Below, piece after piece: positions 24,843 through 36,129 of a DNA stretch of 64,000 nucleotides. The stretch's first letter is position 1. Each line of letters starts with the position of its first letter. The notes under the pieces are model-generated. The model was given only the letters and a program-made list of their open reading frames with translations, was not told where the DNA came from and ran no database searches. This DNA comes from Sthenelais limicola (lineage: Eukaryota > Annelida > Polychaeta > Phyllodocida > Sigalionidae), in assembly GCA_942159475.1 (NCBI GenBank), contig OW804095.1:93261740-93325739 (forward strand), in the 5' to 3' direction. Made by a program: the position numbers and the translations under genes.

Positions 24843-25175
24843 TAAAGGGGTACCCACACTGGATCGGTTGAATCCACCACCAATTAAAACAAAATTCATT
24901 TTTGTGGGAATATTTAAGCAGTGTTTTTTTTACCCGATTTGGGGAACGATTGGCACCACAATCAATTGTAGACCTTGAAATTGTACGATTTCGCAAACCG
25001 ATCCAGTGTGGGTACCCCTTTAAGAATGACCAGGATTAGAAACGATCAGGCTCTGTTGCACAAGGACCCGTCCTAAAGGGGTACACACACTGGATCGGTT
25101 TGCGAAATCGTACGATTTCAAAGTCTAAGATTGATCGTGGCGCCAATTGTGTCCCAAATCGGGTAAAAAAAACAG
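24843..25175. mobile_element. MITE plus an inverted partial second copy
   Basis: The first copy (24843-25022, 180 bp) has terminal inverted repeats of about 27 bases starting TAAAGGGGTACCCACACTGG at each end. From 25,074 a second copy begins in opposite orientation and matches about 100 bp of the first copy's right half (shared GATTTCGCAAACCGATCCAG on one strand). The two form a large palindrome with a spacer of about 50 bases. I see no clear target duplication and no coding capacity. Confidence 0.75.
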
Positions 25176-25269
25176 AATCGGATGACTTTTTTCGACCCAC
25201 ACAGACCCAAAATCTGAAGGAACTACTACACACTCATGCACATTCTCAAGTTGCACACTCTTGCTCGTA

Positions 25270-25330
25270 CTTAAGATAAGATAAGATAAGATAAGATGTT
25301 TTTTATTCGTCAAAATAAAATCACAGTTAC
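25270..25330 (-). mobile_element. (TAAGA)n 3' tail of a non-LTR retrotransposon, minus strand
   Basis: Five to six AAGAT units followed by TGTTTTTTATTCG, the reverse complement of the AATAAAA-(TCTTA)n tail seen at 3,035-3,085 and 60,288-60,325. The body would extend rightward but is not recognisable. Confidence 0.55.
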
Positions 25331-27620
25331 ACATAGGTAAGTGAGATAGGTAAGGGAAATTGACAAAAAGGTCTACATGCCATTATGTTACAACGAGGTA
25401 GCATCTCTTCCGGCAGTTACCATTAAGTTTGAAGATAATTGTGCCAAGAAGTAAAGTGGGTAAATATACTATAGTACAGGCTAATCATAGCGAAATAAAC
25501 ACTATGTTTTCTACGTATACTTATCGATAGAATATGGTTTTGATGACCAGGGACCCTGTATAACCCAGAGGAATCCCTTGTTTTGACATCACTATCAGTG
25601 GTCTTTCCCAAACTTTAGCCCAAATAGATTAGTCTAGTTGAAAAGGGTGCTAGCCCACTCACCTGCTCTCTATTGCTGGTGGATTTTGTTAATTGCCTAA
25701 TTGTGTCCATCAGTGCTCGTTCTTTGGGGGTACTGACGAGAGTCTATTGCACAACTAATTCGTGGGTTCACATTCGTACATATTCGTGGAGACATAGACA
25801 AATATCTGTGTGAAAATGGTGTTGCACAAGTCAAAGTTAGAATAACCCTCAGGAAGTCTGTTCGTAACCACTATGGGCATATATATAAATAATTTATTCA
25901 TTAATTTCCACACATAAGTGGATAAAAACAATATTGTAATATTTAAGTGTTTTCACAGTGATTTTTAAAAAAACATTTAGGTATTCATTGGAAATAGGTC
26001 TGCTCGGGCATGCTCGTTTGTGTTTGTTCCAAAAGATCAAGCACTTGGTTGTAGTGTAGGCCTAGGTGTGAGAATGTGTGAGTGACGAAGTGAGTGTGTG
26101 TGTGAGTGTGTGTATGAAGGCTTGGATTGTTTAGTTTGTGCATGTGTTCAAGCCAGGGGCATGCAGATACATCACCCCAAGATCAATTCTTGCTACTTGA
26201 GTACCATTATTAGAAAGGACTGAATGGAATAGATCAGAGTTGTGAGGTCATAAGATGGAATTCCTCTGAATTGTACTGGTTACCCGTTGGTACCGTATTG
26301 TGTATAAAGGTACAATCAAGAGTATGAGACTAAAGAATGAGTAGGAGTATGAAAGAGTAGTTTCAGCCATTGTGCAACAGAGCCTGCTCCTTTCTGATCG
26401 TAATTGTTCTTAACCAAAGATCAACCAAGATTTAAGTCCTTAGCTGCACGTTCATGGACAAACCATGGTCAATTTCAACCTTTTAACCCTTCAATGTTGC
26501 TGCTGGGTCATTGATTACCACTAATCATTCTAATGATAGTGCCTGAACTAGCAATTCCAACCAACAAAACAATCAAACCAACTATAATATGTTTATTTTC
26601 TCACGTGTATGCACGAACGTATATTATATGGATATCCTGATAAAAAATGGTAACAATATCTTTATTATTAAGAAAAAGCCAGACAGAGACACATAGACAG
26701 ACAGACATACCAACGAGAGCTACATTGTGGGGTGCAACCTGTACAATAAGCATTACTGGGTAGCGCATTGGGATTCTGGGGTGAAGGTACTTCTGGGGTG
26801 TTTGTCTAAAACCAGTGGGGTTATTTTAAGATAATGATATAATTTACAGACAGAATTTTCAGACAGACAGAAACAGACAGAGAGAGAGAGAGAGACAGAA
26901 GGAGAGGGGAGAGCGGAATTTAAGGTGTAAAAGCTACTGAGGGTTACATTCATATAAGCCTACGGTGGATTAGTGAGAAGAGGGCCATGCTGTACAGCAC
27001 TGACCACTGTGGTGGAGATAAAACTAAGGTTGCAGGGAAACATAAGCAGTGATGAGAACAGCGTTGAGAACGTAAGGCCGCTCAGTAGGTCATTATAGCG
27101 TTTTTGTAAAGTAGAGTTGCTCCTTGGCTCCTGATAATTCCTAATTCTTCCTAATTAAGTCTGAATCTAATGTATTCAAGGAAAATGACTTGTTAAGACT
27201 ACCAACGCAATCATAAGTAATTATGGTTTTCAACCCTCCTTTTTCCACAGAATTGACCTTAAAAATGCATTACCTAGGGGCCATCCTCAAATAATGTTAT
27301 GCTATAGTGTGGGGCGCCAAATGTCAACCTCACAATTTCGTTGATTACTAACCTTTTTCGTTAACAAGATGGCCATTTAAGAACAAAATTGTAATTTTGT
27401 TCATTTGCAAATTAATTTTGTCAATGAAATAGTTATCATGACATGGGGGGGGGGGAGGGGTAAAAACTTGCCCCCAAAAGCATGACGTCATTTGAGAATG
27501 GATGTTAAGCATCAACAAAGAAGACCAAACCCCCGAAAGGGGAGTGGGTAATGTCATTATTGATGATAAAAGTGTTGATTTAATTCCATGTCCATCAAAG
27601 GATATTTGGTCTAATTATAT
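25331..27620. other. no gene recognised
   Basis: Unassigned sequence with GT-rich (about 26,085-26,115) and GA/CAGA-rich (about 26,855-26,910) microsatellites. No protein family seen. Confidence 0.5.
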
Positions 27621-27624
27621 GATA

Positions 27625-27932
27625 TGATAAGGTAAATCGTTCCAAATTCGACAAATGGCCAGGTATTTTAAGCTTAGATGAAGACCAATTTGATGAGGTC
27701 AATTGGAAAGCAGCTTTTGCACTTCTTTAGTACAAGGTATCATCAGAAACCAGAGTTCAAATGTAACAATATTGAATTCCCCATAGAACGATTACATGTA
27801 GCCAGTAGCTTAGAAATATTGCAATCAGGAAGAGTAATCGTTGTAATTTCTGTCGAGAAACAGATGATATTGTGCACTTTTTTGTGTGCTGTAGGGCAAC
27901 CCAGAAGCTATGGTCTGAAATATGTTAATGGA

Positions 27933-27965
<33 letters not shown>

Positions 27966-28380
27966 TTAAACACTAACCAAATGGGTGACAAAATTCTACG
28001 TAGAAGAAACAACCAGACTAAGGTTACACCAAAAGACAGTTTTTTGGTTAAAATAGAAAAATACAAGGACGGAAATTATAAACTGGATAATTTTCCAGGT
28101 TAAAGCCTATGTACAGAGGCAGAAACTTTTCGAAGAAGGCAGATTAGATGTGTTAACGGTCATGTACGAGCTTAGGGTGATATGCGTGGTTGTTCTCTAT
28201 TCACAAACTTTCCACCCCATGAGCAAAGACGAAAAAAAGATATGGAGGACACTAAAAGAGAGCATTGATGAATACATTGTTGCATTAAAAAATAAAAATA
28301 ATGTCTCCCTAGGTATATTATTGTTACTTTTAACAAGAGAGTTGATTTCCTCGTTGTAGGCGGCGCAATCGACAAACTAA
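27625..28380 (+). pseudogene. LINE ORF2 carboxy-terminal fragment, Tx1-like
   Basis: Three frames together show the C-terminal landmarks of L1/Tx1-type ORF2: a FDEVNWKAAFALL segment near 27,690, the cysteine/histidine motif CNFCRETDDIVHFF near 27,845, and RQKLFEEGRLDVLTVMYELR at about 28,110-28,170. A (CT)n/(TA)n microsatellite at 27,935-27,965 and frameshifts break the frame. The related copy at 37,740-38,480 shares the FN/DEV.WK.AF block, so both come from one family. Confidence 0.75.
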
Positions 28381-28500
28381 CCCAGAAAAGCCTTTCATAT
28401 AGGAAACAAGTGGATCAGTACAATCGCTCTGCGCTTGTATTTCGCTAAAATAAAGTGGATGTGAAAGAATAGCACACTATGAAGTAGCAAGCTAATAACG

Positions 28501-28584
28501 AAGCATAAGCACAGATACAAGGGATCCAGTGGATCCAGTGGATGCCTCGATTCCACTGGATTGCTTGTATCTGCACTTATGCTT
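28501..28584. repeat. long imperfect hairpin
   Basis: AAGCATAAG, CAGATACAAG and ATCCAGTGGA occur in order on the left and as reverse complements on the right (TCCACTGGAT, CTTGTATCTG, CTTATGCTT). This gives a stem of about 33 bp with roughly four mismatches. TCCAGTGGA is doubled in the left arm. The size suits a miRNA-type precursor or a tiny MITE; neither is shown. Confidence 0.75.
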
Positions 28585-29312
28585 TGGTATATATTGGCTC
28601 GCTTCTACATACATACATGCACCCGGGAAAAATAAAAGAGCGGAACATGAGCGGACCAAAAGAGTGATCCAGTGGAATCGCAGCTTAAATGTCAAAGAGA
28701 GGGCAGAATCCAGGACTTTGTTTGTTGTTCTTTTTGAGATAACACTACACCCACGGGGAGAATCTGTCCATAGATTTCTCCCGATAGCTTTTATAAGCAG
28801 TACAATAAGATTAGGTTGTCCATCTTTCATCATGATGTATTGTTTTTCAAGATAGAAACACATAGGACTATATATGACCCTTCTCGTGAACCCCCGGTTG
28901 CTATCTTATCTCCCCCAGGGGGAACTTGTTCTCTTTATTAATACTCATCTCTCCAGTCTGCTATACTATCCCCTGGATGGCTGCTTCAAGTCTTCGTAGG
29001 GGATTGCAGACATGGGTTGTTTTGGAGGTTTTGAATGTTTACATATATATGGAAATATGGTAGACGATATATAATTATGATATATGAGTCATCCGGAGTG
29101 TATCCACATTTAATATCCCCTTTATTAGTCTTAGGGCTATTTATTTAGATACAGATGAAAAGGATTAATAACCTCCATTCTGTGTATAAACTATAATCCC
29201 GAGGCGAAACCAGAGGAATCATACACCAAACAGTGCACCATCAGCTGCTCAATGTTGGTCATTAATCAGTTAGTATCGAATTTTGCGAGTACATACATAC
29301 TAGCGGTACTCC

Positions 29313-29470
29313 ATAATAGACTAGAGGCAGAATTTTCAAATTTCTCTATAGGAGGTACGGAAGGTTAGAGGGTCAGGCTACCAATCCATGGTGGATGCCA
29401 CCCTCTAACATTCCGTCCCTCCTAAAGTGATTTCTAAGCCCCTTTTGAAATTCTGCCTCTAGTCTATTAT
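29313..29470. mobile_element. foldback MITE, 158 bp
   Basis: Terminal inverted repeats of about 28 bases, starting ATAATAGACTAGAGGCAGAA at both ends. A second complementary block inside (GGAGGTACGGAAGGTTAGAG against CTCTAACATTCCGTCCCTCC) lets almost the whole unit fold into one hairpin. No ORF; target duplication unclear (possibly TA). Confidence 0.8.
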
Positions 29471-29928
29471 AGTTAGATATCATAGCTCTCTCATCATTAT
29501 CAAGTTTATAACCTAACTTCTATATATAAGCGTAGTAATTTACTTAAATTTTCCTTGCACAACATGACAATATCAGGATTTCCTTAAAATTGTGTGCATT
29601 AAAAACTTTAAAAAAATAAAATAAATAAATAGTACTTGCGATGCTTCCAGGCCTCAGTACGAGCCCCTGGAACAAGCAAATATCAGATAGTGCTTGGATA
29701 TGAGTCGATTCAGGCAGAAAACAAAAAACAGAGTATCTTATGAAAGATCCAAATTCTGGCGGCGGATCCTGAGATGCTATGAGCTGGTCCCTTGAGACCT
29801 GGCCCCGTATCTGGCCCCGAAGGTCAGGGCTGGCGTTCATAAAAAGTCGGTGCCAGGGAACTGGTGCCAGGGAACCAGTGCCGTTGACTAAAACCGTTTT
29901 AGCAGGGGTGTCCATAAAGTTAGCACTC

Positions 29929-29979
29929 TCGTGCCATAGAACTCTCGTGCCAAACTGGCACGAGAGTTCTATGGCACGA
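29929..29979. repeat. 24 bp perfect inverted repeat with 3-base loop
   Basis: TCGTGCCATAGAACTCTCGT continuing to GCCA (29929-29952) pairs without mismatch with 29956-29979; the loop is AAC. It is embedded in the CTCGTGCCA-rich left end of the composite element. The perfect match implies recent formation or selection. Confidence 0.85.
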
Positions 29980-31139
29980 AAATTGTTGGGACGGAGATTT
30001 TGGCACGGAATTTTTAGGGAGATTTCGGCACGGAAGTTTTTTTTAAAAAAAAGTTTTATTTAAAAAAAAAATCCATATTGGATACAAATGAGGAGATGAT
30101 ATATTTTGGTCTTTAAATATTCATTGTTGAAAAGATAGGATTACAGAGTCTTGTCTTGAGACCAAGATTAGGCCAAGACTATATCTTGTTTCCTCACTCT
30201 ATCTAGGAGAATCTAACCATATATAGAATTACGCCAAGGGTTATCTTCTGGCTGGGTTTTACATTTAAATTGTATAGACTTATACTGATTCAAATAGTAT
30301 CACTCTATCTATCCATCACTGTCTCTCTCATTTATAAGGTCTATCCTATGTGTCTCTCGCTTTCCTGACTATCCCTCCCTAGTTGTTACTTTAAAATACT
30401 TGTTTGAAAATGTCTAAGATGGACGCTTGATACGGGAGGACTTTGCCTTTTAATTTGCTACTTGTTCTGACCAATGCAAGATGGATGATAGAGACCCCGT
30501 TAAACGTGTACTCAAATCTTTATGTTATATTTTGTTGGAACAGTGTAATGATCGATCACCATTTTTAACTCTTTTCATTAGTCAATGCACATGGATGGAC
30601 CACTCACATAACTTCACTCGTCCCTTGTCGTGAAGTTATCATGGTCTGTGGAAAAGGCTAAGGGAAGATTGTAGAATCTATTAACATATATAAAGGGCCC
30701 ATGGCCCTTCCCAGCAGTCCTCCCTGTACATTCGAACTGCAGAATCATAACCAACTTGGGGTATTATTTTTCCAGATAAAATGAACTATAATGAACCACT
30801 TTCCTACAAAATTGCTGAACACATACATGAATGTATACTGGTCATATCTTCATAAATGTTTTATTTTGGCACATGCATAGAACTGCGCTAATTCAGATTC
30901 TTCACTAAATATTTATAAATATGAGTACCGCTACTCAGGGAATGATTGACTGGTAGGTATCCATAGCAACCACGCGTGTGTACATACATACACCCCATGC
31001 AGACACATGGCCCTCCATGTAGTGCCCCAACCCACCCCTCTTAGTGGCACCAAGGACCCATGCCAATGCTCGTCAAAACATAATTAACAGTTGCACTGGT
31101 GTGTGCGTCCGGGTCAAAGTTCATTACTGCCATATATGG

Positions 31140-31400
31140 GGTGGAGGGAGAGATTGGCAGAGACATATTATAGAGATGGGAAAGAGAGGCGTAGAGCGGG
31201 AAGAGGGAAAGAGTGGAAGGGGAGAAACAGGTGAGAGAGAGGGAGAGAGATACAGGTGAGAGAAGACAATGTGCAAGAAAGATACAGATGGGAGAAGAGG
31301 GAGAGAGACAGACAGATAAGAGAAGAGGGAGGGAGAGAGTGTAAGGTGGGAGAAGAGAGAGAGAGAGAGATAAAGAGGTAGAGAGATGGGGGAAGAGTGT
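31140..31400. repeat. (GA)n-rich low-complexity tract
   Basis: GAGA, GGGAGAGA and GACAGATA words dominate. The 127-codon minus frame across it is almost only Ser, Leu and Pro and is an artefact. Confidence 0.8.
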
Positions 31401-34146
31401 CAATTTTAGACGAAAGATTTCCATATTTTCATCGATATTTCTTCATCAAAATCAATTTTGTGTTTAAAACGGATTTAGTTCTTCGAATCATTTCTTTTCA
31501 TCACTTTTTTAACAACTCTATGACGATTATTAAGATTTTAATAAATAAATTAAGGGACAGGTCTAGCTACCAATTTTCTACTAATTAGTGTCTGTGTCTC
31601 CCATCCCCCTCCCTCTCTCTCTTGACTCATACCCTACCATACATCCTTGTCTAAACGCATAAATAAAAAAGCATGGAACAATTGTGATGTGTCACAGGAA
31701 AATGAGTCACAAGTCCCAAAAATAAACTATTTATTCTAATCTCAAAATTACACTTTTCCAGGACAAAGTTGTCCGCGGGACTGTCCCGGACAAATCAGAA
31801 CACTTGGCATCTCTGCACAGTGCTCCACACACTGCCCCCTTAGGTTCCAAATGACACCAGTCGGGGTAAACGCACTTCGAGGTGCTTGTTCCCATGCTCC
31901 TGAGGTGAGGAGAACCGAGCGCTATTTATAGATTCTGGGTCAGAACTAATTAATACTCAATAACATTGATAACGGGAAGTTAGCATATCCACCCGTGTGC
32001 ATATAGGTACCAAGATCTCAAAGGAGAAGTTACATCTTTGAACCGAATATATGCTTAATATATTTCTATTCATGTTTAGATACAAATCCTTTTTCTAAAA
32101 ACAAAGGACATACTATTTAATTACGGGTTTTATCTTTATTTTTCATTAACATAAATGTGTTCAAATGAACCTCATGAATACGTTCCAGCAATAAATACAG
32201 GGTATACATATCACAAATAGTTTATTTTGGAAAACATGTAGAAGAATAGCAGCAGTGCCCTGGGCAACAGAGAAAGTTGTTTGAGGCTTATTTTGCTGCC
32301 ACTCACTCACTAATATTTGTCGCTGTATAACGCTACAAAAACGATCAGTGTGACTGTCTGTGAATGGAAAAGACATTAGAAAGATACAGCCACATGATAT
32401 GCCTCAACGCCTGTATGGTTGTGGCAGAGAGGGTTTATGATAAGACATGATAAGAGCCCCTCCACCACTGACCCAGCTGTTGTTTTAATGGGAAGGTGAC
32501 AGATTTCGTTGTCCTTCTTTCTTTTCTCCACACCGCCCTCTCCCCCCCCCCATCCCTCTCCAATATCTTCTCTCCCCGCCCTCTCTCGGTGGTAAATTGA
32601 ATTTTACCAGGTATAGGCTTAATGTTTTATTCTAAGTAATTAGTTTAATTATTTTCAATTGAATCATTTCTACCATCTCTGAGAGAGACACATACCCTCT
32701 CACTCTCAATATCTGTCTTTAAATCGATCATTTTATTAAAGATACTAGATTTAGTTTAATGCATAAATAGAATTGCATTTACATTTATGTATGCGTGTAG
32801 TTCGATTTCATTGATTCATATTTCCTTTTTATTTATTTATATATATCGCTTCATAAGTGGGAACCGAATTGTATGAATATATGTATGCCTTAACAAGTGG
32901 GCATTAGTTATACCAATGTATCAAATCTGACTAAATAAAATGTTTAAAAAACCCCTAGAACCACAAGACCTCTGTCCCATCGATGTTTTACATAGATTGT
33001 CCTGATATTTGATACATCGATTCATATAGCCATAAGTGATAAACCCTCCAAAAATTAGAACGTGCCAATAATGTGATCTTGTGAAAAACACTTTGAAAAA
33101 TATCAATTTTGCGACTTATGACTCATTTTCCTGAAACACATCACATATTGGATACGAATGGGGAGATGATATATTTTGGTCTTTAAATATTCGTAGTTCT
33201 TGTCGATCTGAAAAGACAGGATTACAGAGTCTTGTCTTGAGACCAACATTAGCGAGGCACTATACCTTGTTTCCTCACTCTATCTAGGAGAAGAGAGTGG
33301 AGAGAATCGCAGAATCTAACCATATATAGAATTAAGCCAAGGGTTTTATCTTCTGGCTGGGGTTACATTTACATAAATGTGTTCCTCACTTGTATCGATA
33401 CGGCTCCCCCTCCCTCTCCCTCTCCCATTCACCCTCTCTCTACCGCTCCCTCTCCCCCACCCTCTCCCTCTCCTCCTAATGGTATAAACTGTGTAAAACG
33501 GAGAACGGAAAATTGGCTGGCACGAGAATCTGGGCACGGGAAATTTTGGAACGAGGAAGTTAGAACGCGAAATTGGGCACAAGAATTTGGCACGGGAATT
33601 CTCTGGCACGAGAGTTTTAGCGCTAAAACCGGGATAGCTAAAACTCACTTAAGTTGAGTTTTAGGACTTTATGGACACGAATTTAGCACGAGAGTTTTAC
33701 ATTTTTTTATGAGCGCCAGCCCTGGCTTTTATTTAGCCCTGATGCAAAAGTGCATTCTCTGATTTATCATACGGCTTGTGTTCTGTGATACCTTACATCA
33801 TTGGTGGACATTTACTACATGCCTAATCATTAGTGGACATTTACAGGTAATAAGTCCATCACCAGGTGTACGTCAGGTATAATTGAGAAGATTGATCCTG
33901 TATCGAAATATTTTCCTGAATAAAATATTAAACAAACATCATATGATCTCTAGGAACCAAACTGAGTTGTCCTGTTTATAAATGTGGGATTCCATCATAT
34001 ATTTAGAATATACAAAATCACTACAGCAAGATCTCATTCAATCTGTATGTCATGAGTAACATTCTCAATCGATAATACACGAAATAACCTAATGAGTCTT
34101 ACCTTTTTATCGTCCAGTCCTGAAGCAACGCCACAGTAATTTCCTA

Positions 34147-34472
34147 TCTCTTAAGTATCACTCTATTTACCTAACTAGTATCTAGTCCCGCAACAATGTC
34201 ACTGGTAAAGAATAAAATAACTGTAAAACAAGAAAACACAAATGTAATGGGATTTTTGTATCAATATCATTTATAAAAATATTACCTACCTCCACGGCAT
34301 CTTAAGGTATCTCTTAAGTGTCACTCTATTTACCTAACTAGTATCTAGTCCCGCAACAATGTCACTGGTAAAGAATAAAATAACTGTAAAACAAGAAAAC
34401 ACAAATGTAATGGGATTTTTGTATCAATATCATTTATAAAAATATTACCTACCTCCACGGCATCTTAAGGTA
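34147..34472 (+). repeat. tandem duplication of a 163 bp unit
   Basis: Units 34147-34309 and 34310-34472 differ, by eye, at a single base (TTAAGTATCAC against TTAAGTGTCAC). The head-to-tail junction occurs at AAGGTATCTCTTAAG, offering short homology. Near identity in noncoding sequence means a very recent event or an assembly artefact. Confidence 0.85.
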
Positions 34473-35379
34473 AAACACTGAAACAATTGCAGGTCATACA
34501 GCTCATTCATGGTTAATTACTGGGATCTCACATTATAATAGTCGTTTCTGGGCAATAATATTGCCACAATCAATTAAGTAATTTCCTTCCTGCTCTACCA
34601 GGGCCTGCTCTTGGTGCCTCCATATTGGCATATATATGGGTCAGGTCACCAAAAAATGTACAATCGCCAGCTCTACACATCTAAATTCGACTGAAAAATG
34701 GTCAATACTGGGTTTATCTGGCTATATTTGGTATCGAGTTGACTCAAAGGATGTGTTTGGTTTATGTTGAATTGTGTTTTGAGTCTGATTTTTGCATTAA
34801 ATTCGGGTTTTGGGGAGGCTTTCTTAATGTAAATTGAACATTTCCTGGAAATTTCACCCATATATGACACTACAATGGGCAGGTTAACTACCGTCAACTC
34901 TGGTCAGTGTATGGTGATCTAATGAGTGTAACAGTAAACAGTCTCTGTCCACTGTATGCTATGTATATAAACATATGATTGATCCTTCCGATTATACTAA
35001 CATACTCCCTGGTCTACCTTATAAACCCAGCTTTTAAGCATACTATTAGTTTTTTTTCTTTTTTATTCGAGAAATTATGTAATCGAAGATTATGTAATTG
35101 CTTGAATCAATGAATCCCTCAGATATGTGTCAATCATTGATAATTATCTGAGTGTTGTGGAGCATATTTGTCAAACGATAGGATCTAATCTGTGTTGTTT
35201 TATCAGATAAAATCTCTTGGCATGCAGGGGTGAGGCATGGCTGAGATCGGAGATAGCAGATACAGATACTTGGGGATCTGTGTGTTATACTGTATTGCTC
35301 ACACTCTGTGGCTTGCTGATTCAATAGGGGAATTTGCAGAGCCAGTGATTGTGAACCTGTTACTTTAAGGCCTAAATCC

Positions 35380-36110
35380 ATTGTCGCCCCAAAACGGTGA
35401 GCTGGGTGTTATTTCACTGGCTGGAATCCACACATATGTGTGCCCTCATCAGACCGACTTGGGCAACCTCCTATCAAAGGCCTAAATCCACTGTCGCCCA
35501 AAAACGTTGAGCGACTTTACACAATTCTAACAATTGTTTAATATCATTTTAATTGGGCGACAGTCATTAATATACGGCGACTTTGCCCATTATTTTAGGA
35601 TTCAGAATGAGCGACAACATGCAAGTCGCCCGTCCAAATTGGTGTCCACTAGCGATTTCTGGACGGCTACTTTGGAGTGTCGCCAATCTTTCTAAATATA
35701 TTCCTGTCTCCCAAACAATTCCAACTACTTGGGGATTGAGCGACAACACAGCTTTCCTGGCTTGTGATTGGCTAAAACAGGCCAAGTCGCTCAAAGGTGT
35801 TTCACTGGCTGGAATCCACACACAGTGTGCACCTTATCAAACCTACTTGGGCGACCTCCTGACGGGCGACTTCAGATTTATGACCCCCAAGTCGCTCACT
35901 GTTTGAGCGACTGTAATGAAAATGTTTTAATCTAGTCGCTCATGTTGTGTCACCCATGCAAGTCGCCGAGGTAATTAGTGTTGTCACCAGAAGACGTTCT
36001 TAGTTTGGGAATCCACACAGCAGCCAACATGAGCGACACAACAGGCGACAGAGAGCGACTGAAAACTTGAGTGACTTAAAAAATATGAGCGACTTGGCCC
36101 TGAAGTCACC
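35380..36110. repeat. GAGCGAC/GTCGCTC-rich repeat element
   Basis: At least 20 GCGAC/GTCGC words, many as GAGCGAC or GTCGCTC, on both strands in 730 bp. It also holds a direct repeat of about 56 bp (35,417-35,472 and 35,803-35,860, starting CACTGGCTGGAATCCACACA) and a doubled AAGGCCTAAATCCA segment (about 35,369 and 35,478). GTGTGGATTCCC near 36,112 inverts the GGAATCCACAC motif, suggesting TIR-like ends. Coding frames over it are incidental. Confidence 0.6.
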
Positions 36111-36129
36111 GTGTGGATTCCCCGCTTAA

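Larger units (their letters stand above)
29824..33729. mobile_element. TIR-bounded composite element, 3.9 kb
   Basis: The left end CAGGGCTGGCGTTCATAAAA (29824) and right end (reverse complement CAGGGCTGGCGCTCATAAAA, ending near 33724) are inverted. Both ends then carry GTGTCCATAAAGT and multiple CTCGTGCCA-type repeats. Two direct copies of a 200-230 bp segment (30074-30267 and 33144-33371, starting CATATTGGATAC) lie just inside the ends. No transposase frame was found and no target duplication is evident, so it may be two relics of one family rather than a single insertion. Confidence 0.5.

Noticed and set aside
28492..28863. Overlapping 123- and 108-codon frames on opposite strands
   Set aside because: Both run through a hairpin repeat and share no family features; mutually shadowing.
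31041..31424. 127-codon Ser/Leu/Pro-rich minus frame
   Set aside because: Direct translation of a GA-rich microsatellite.
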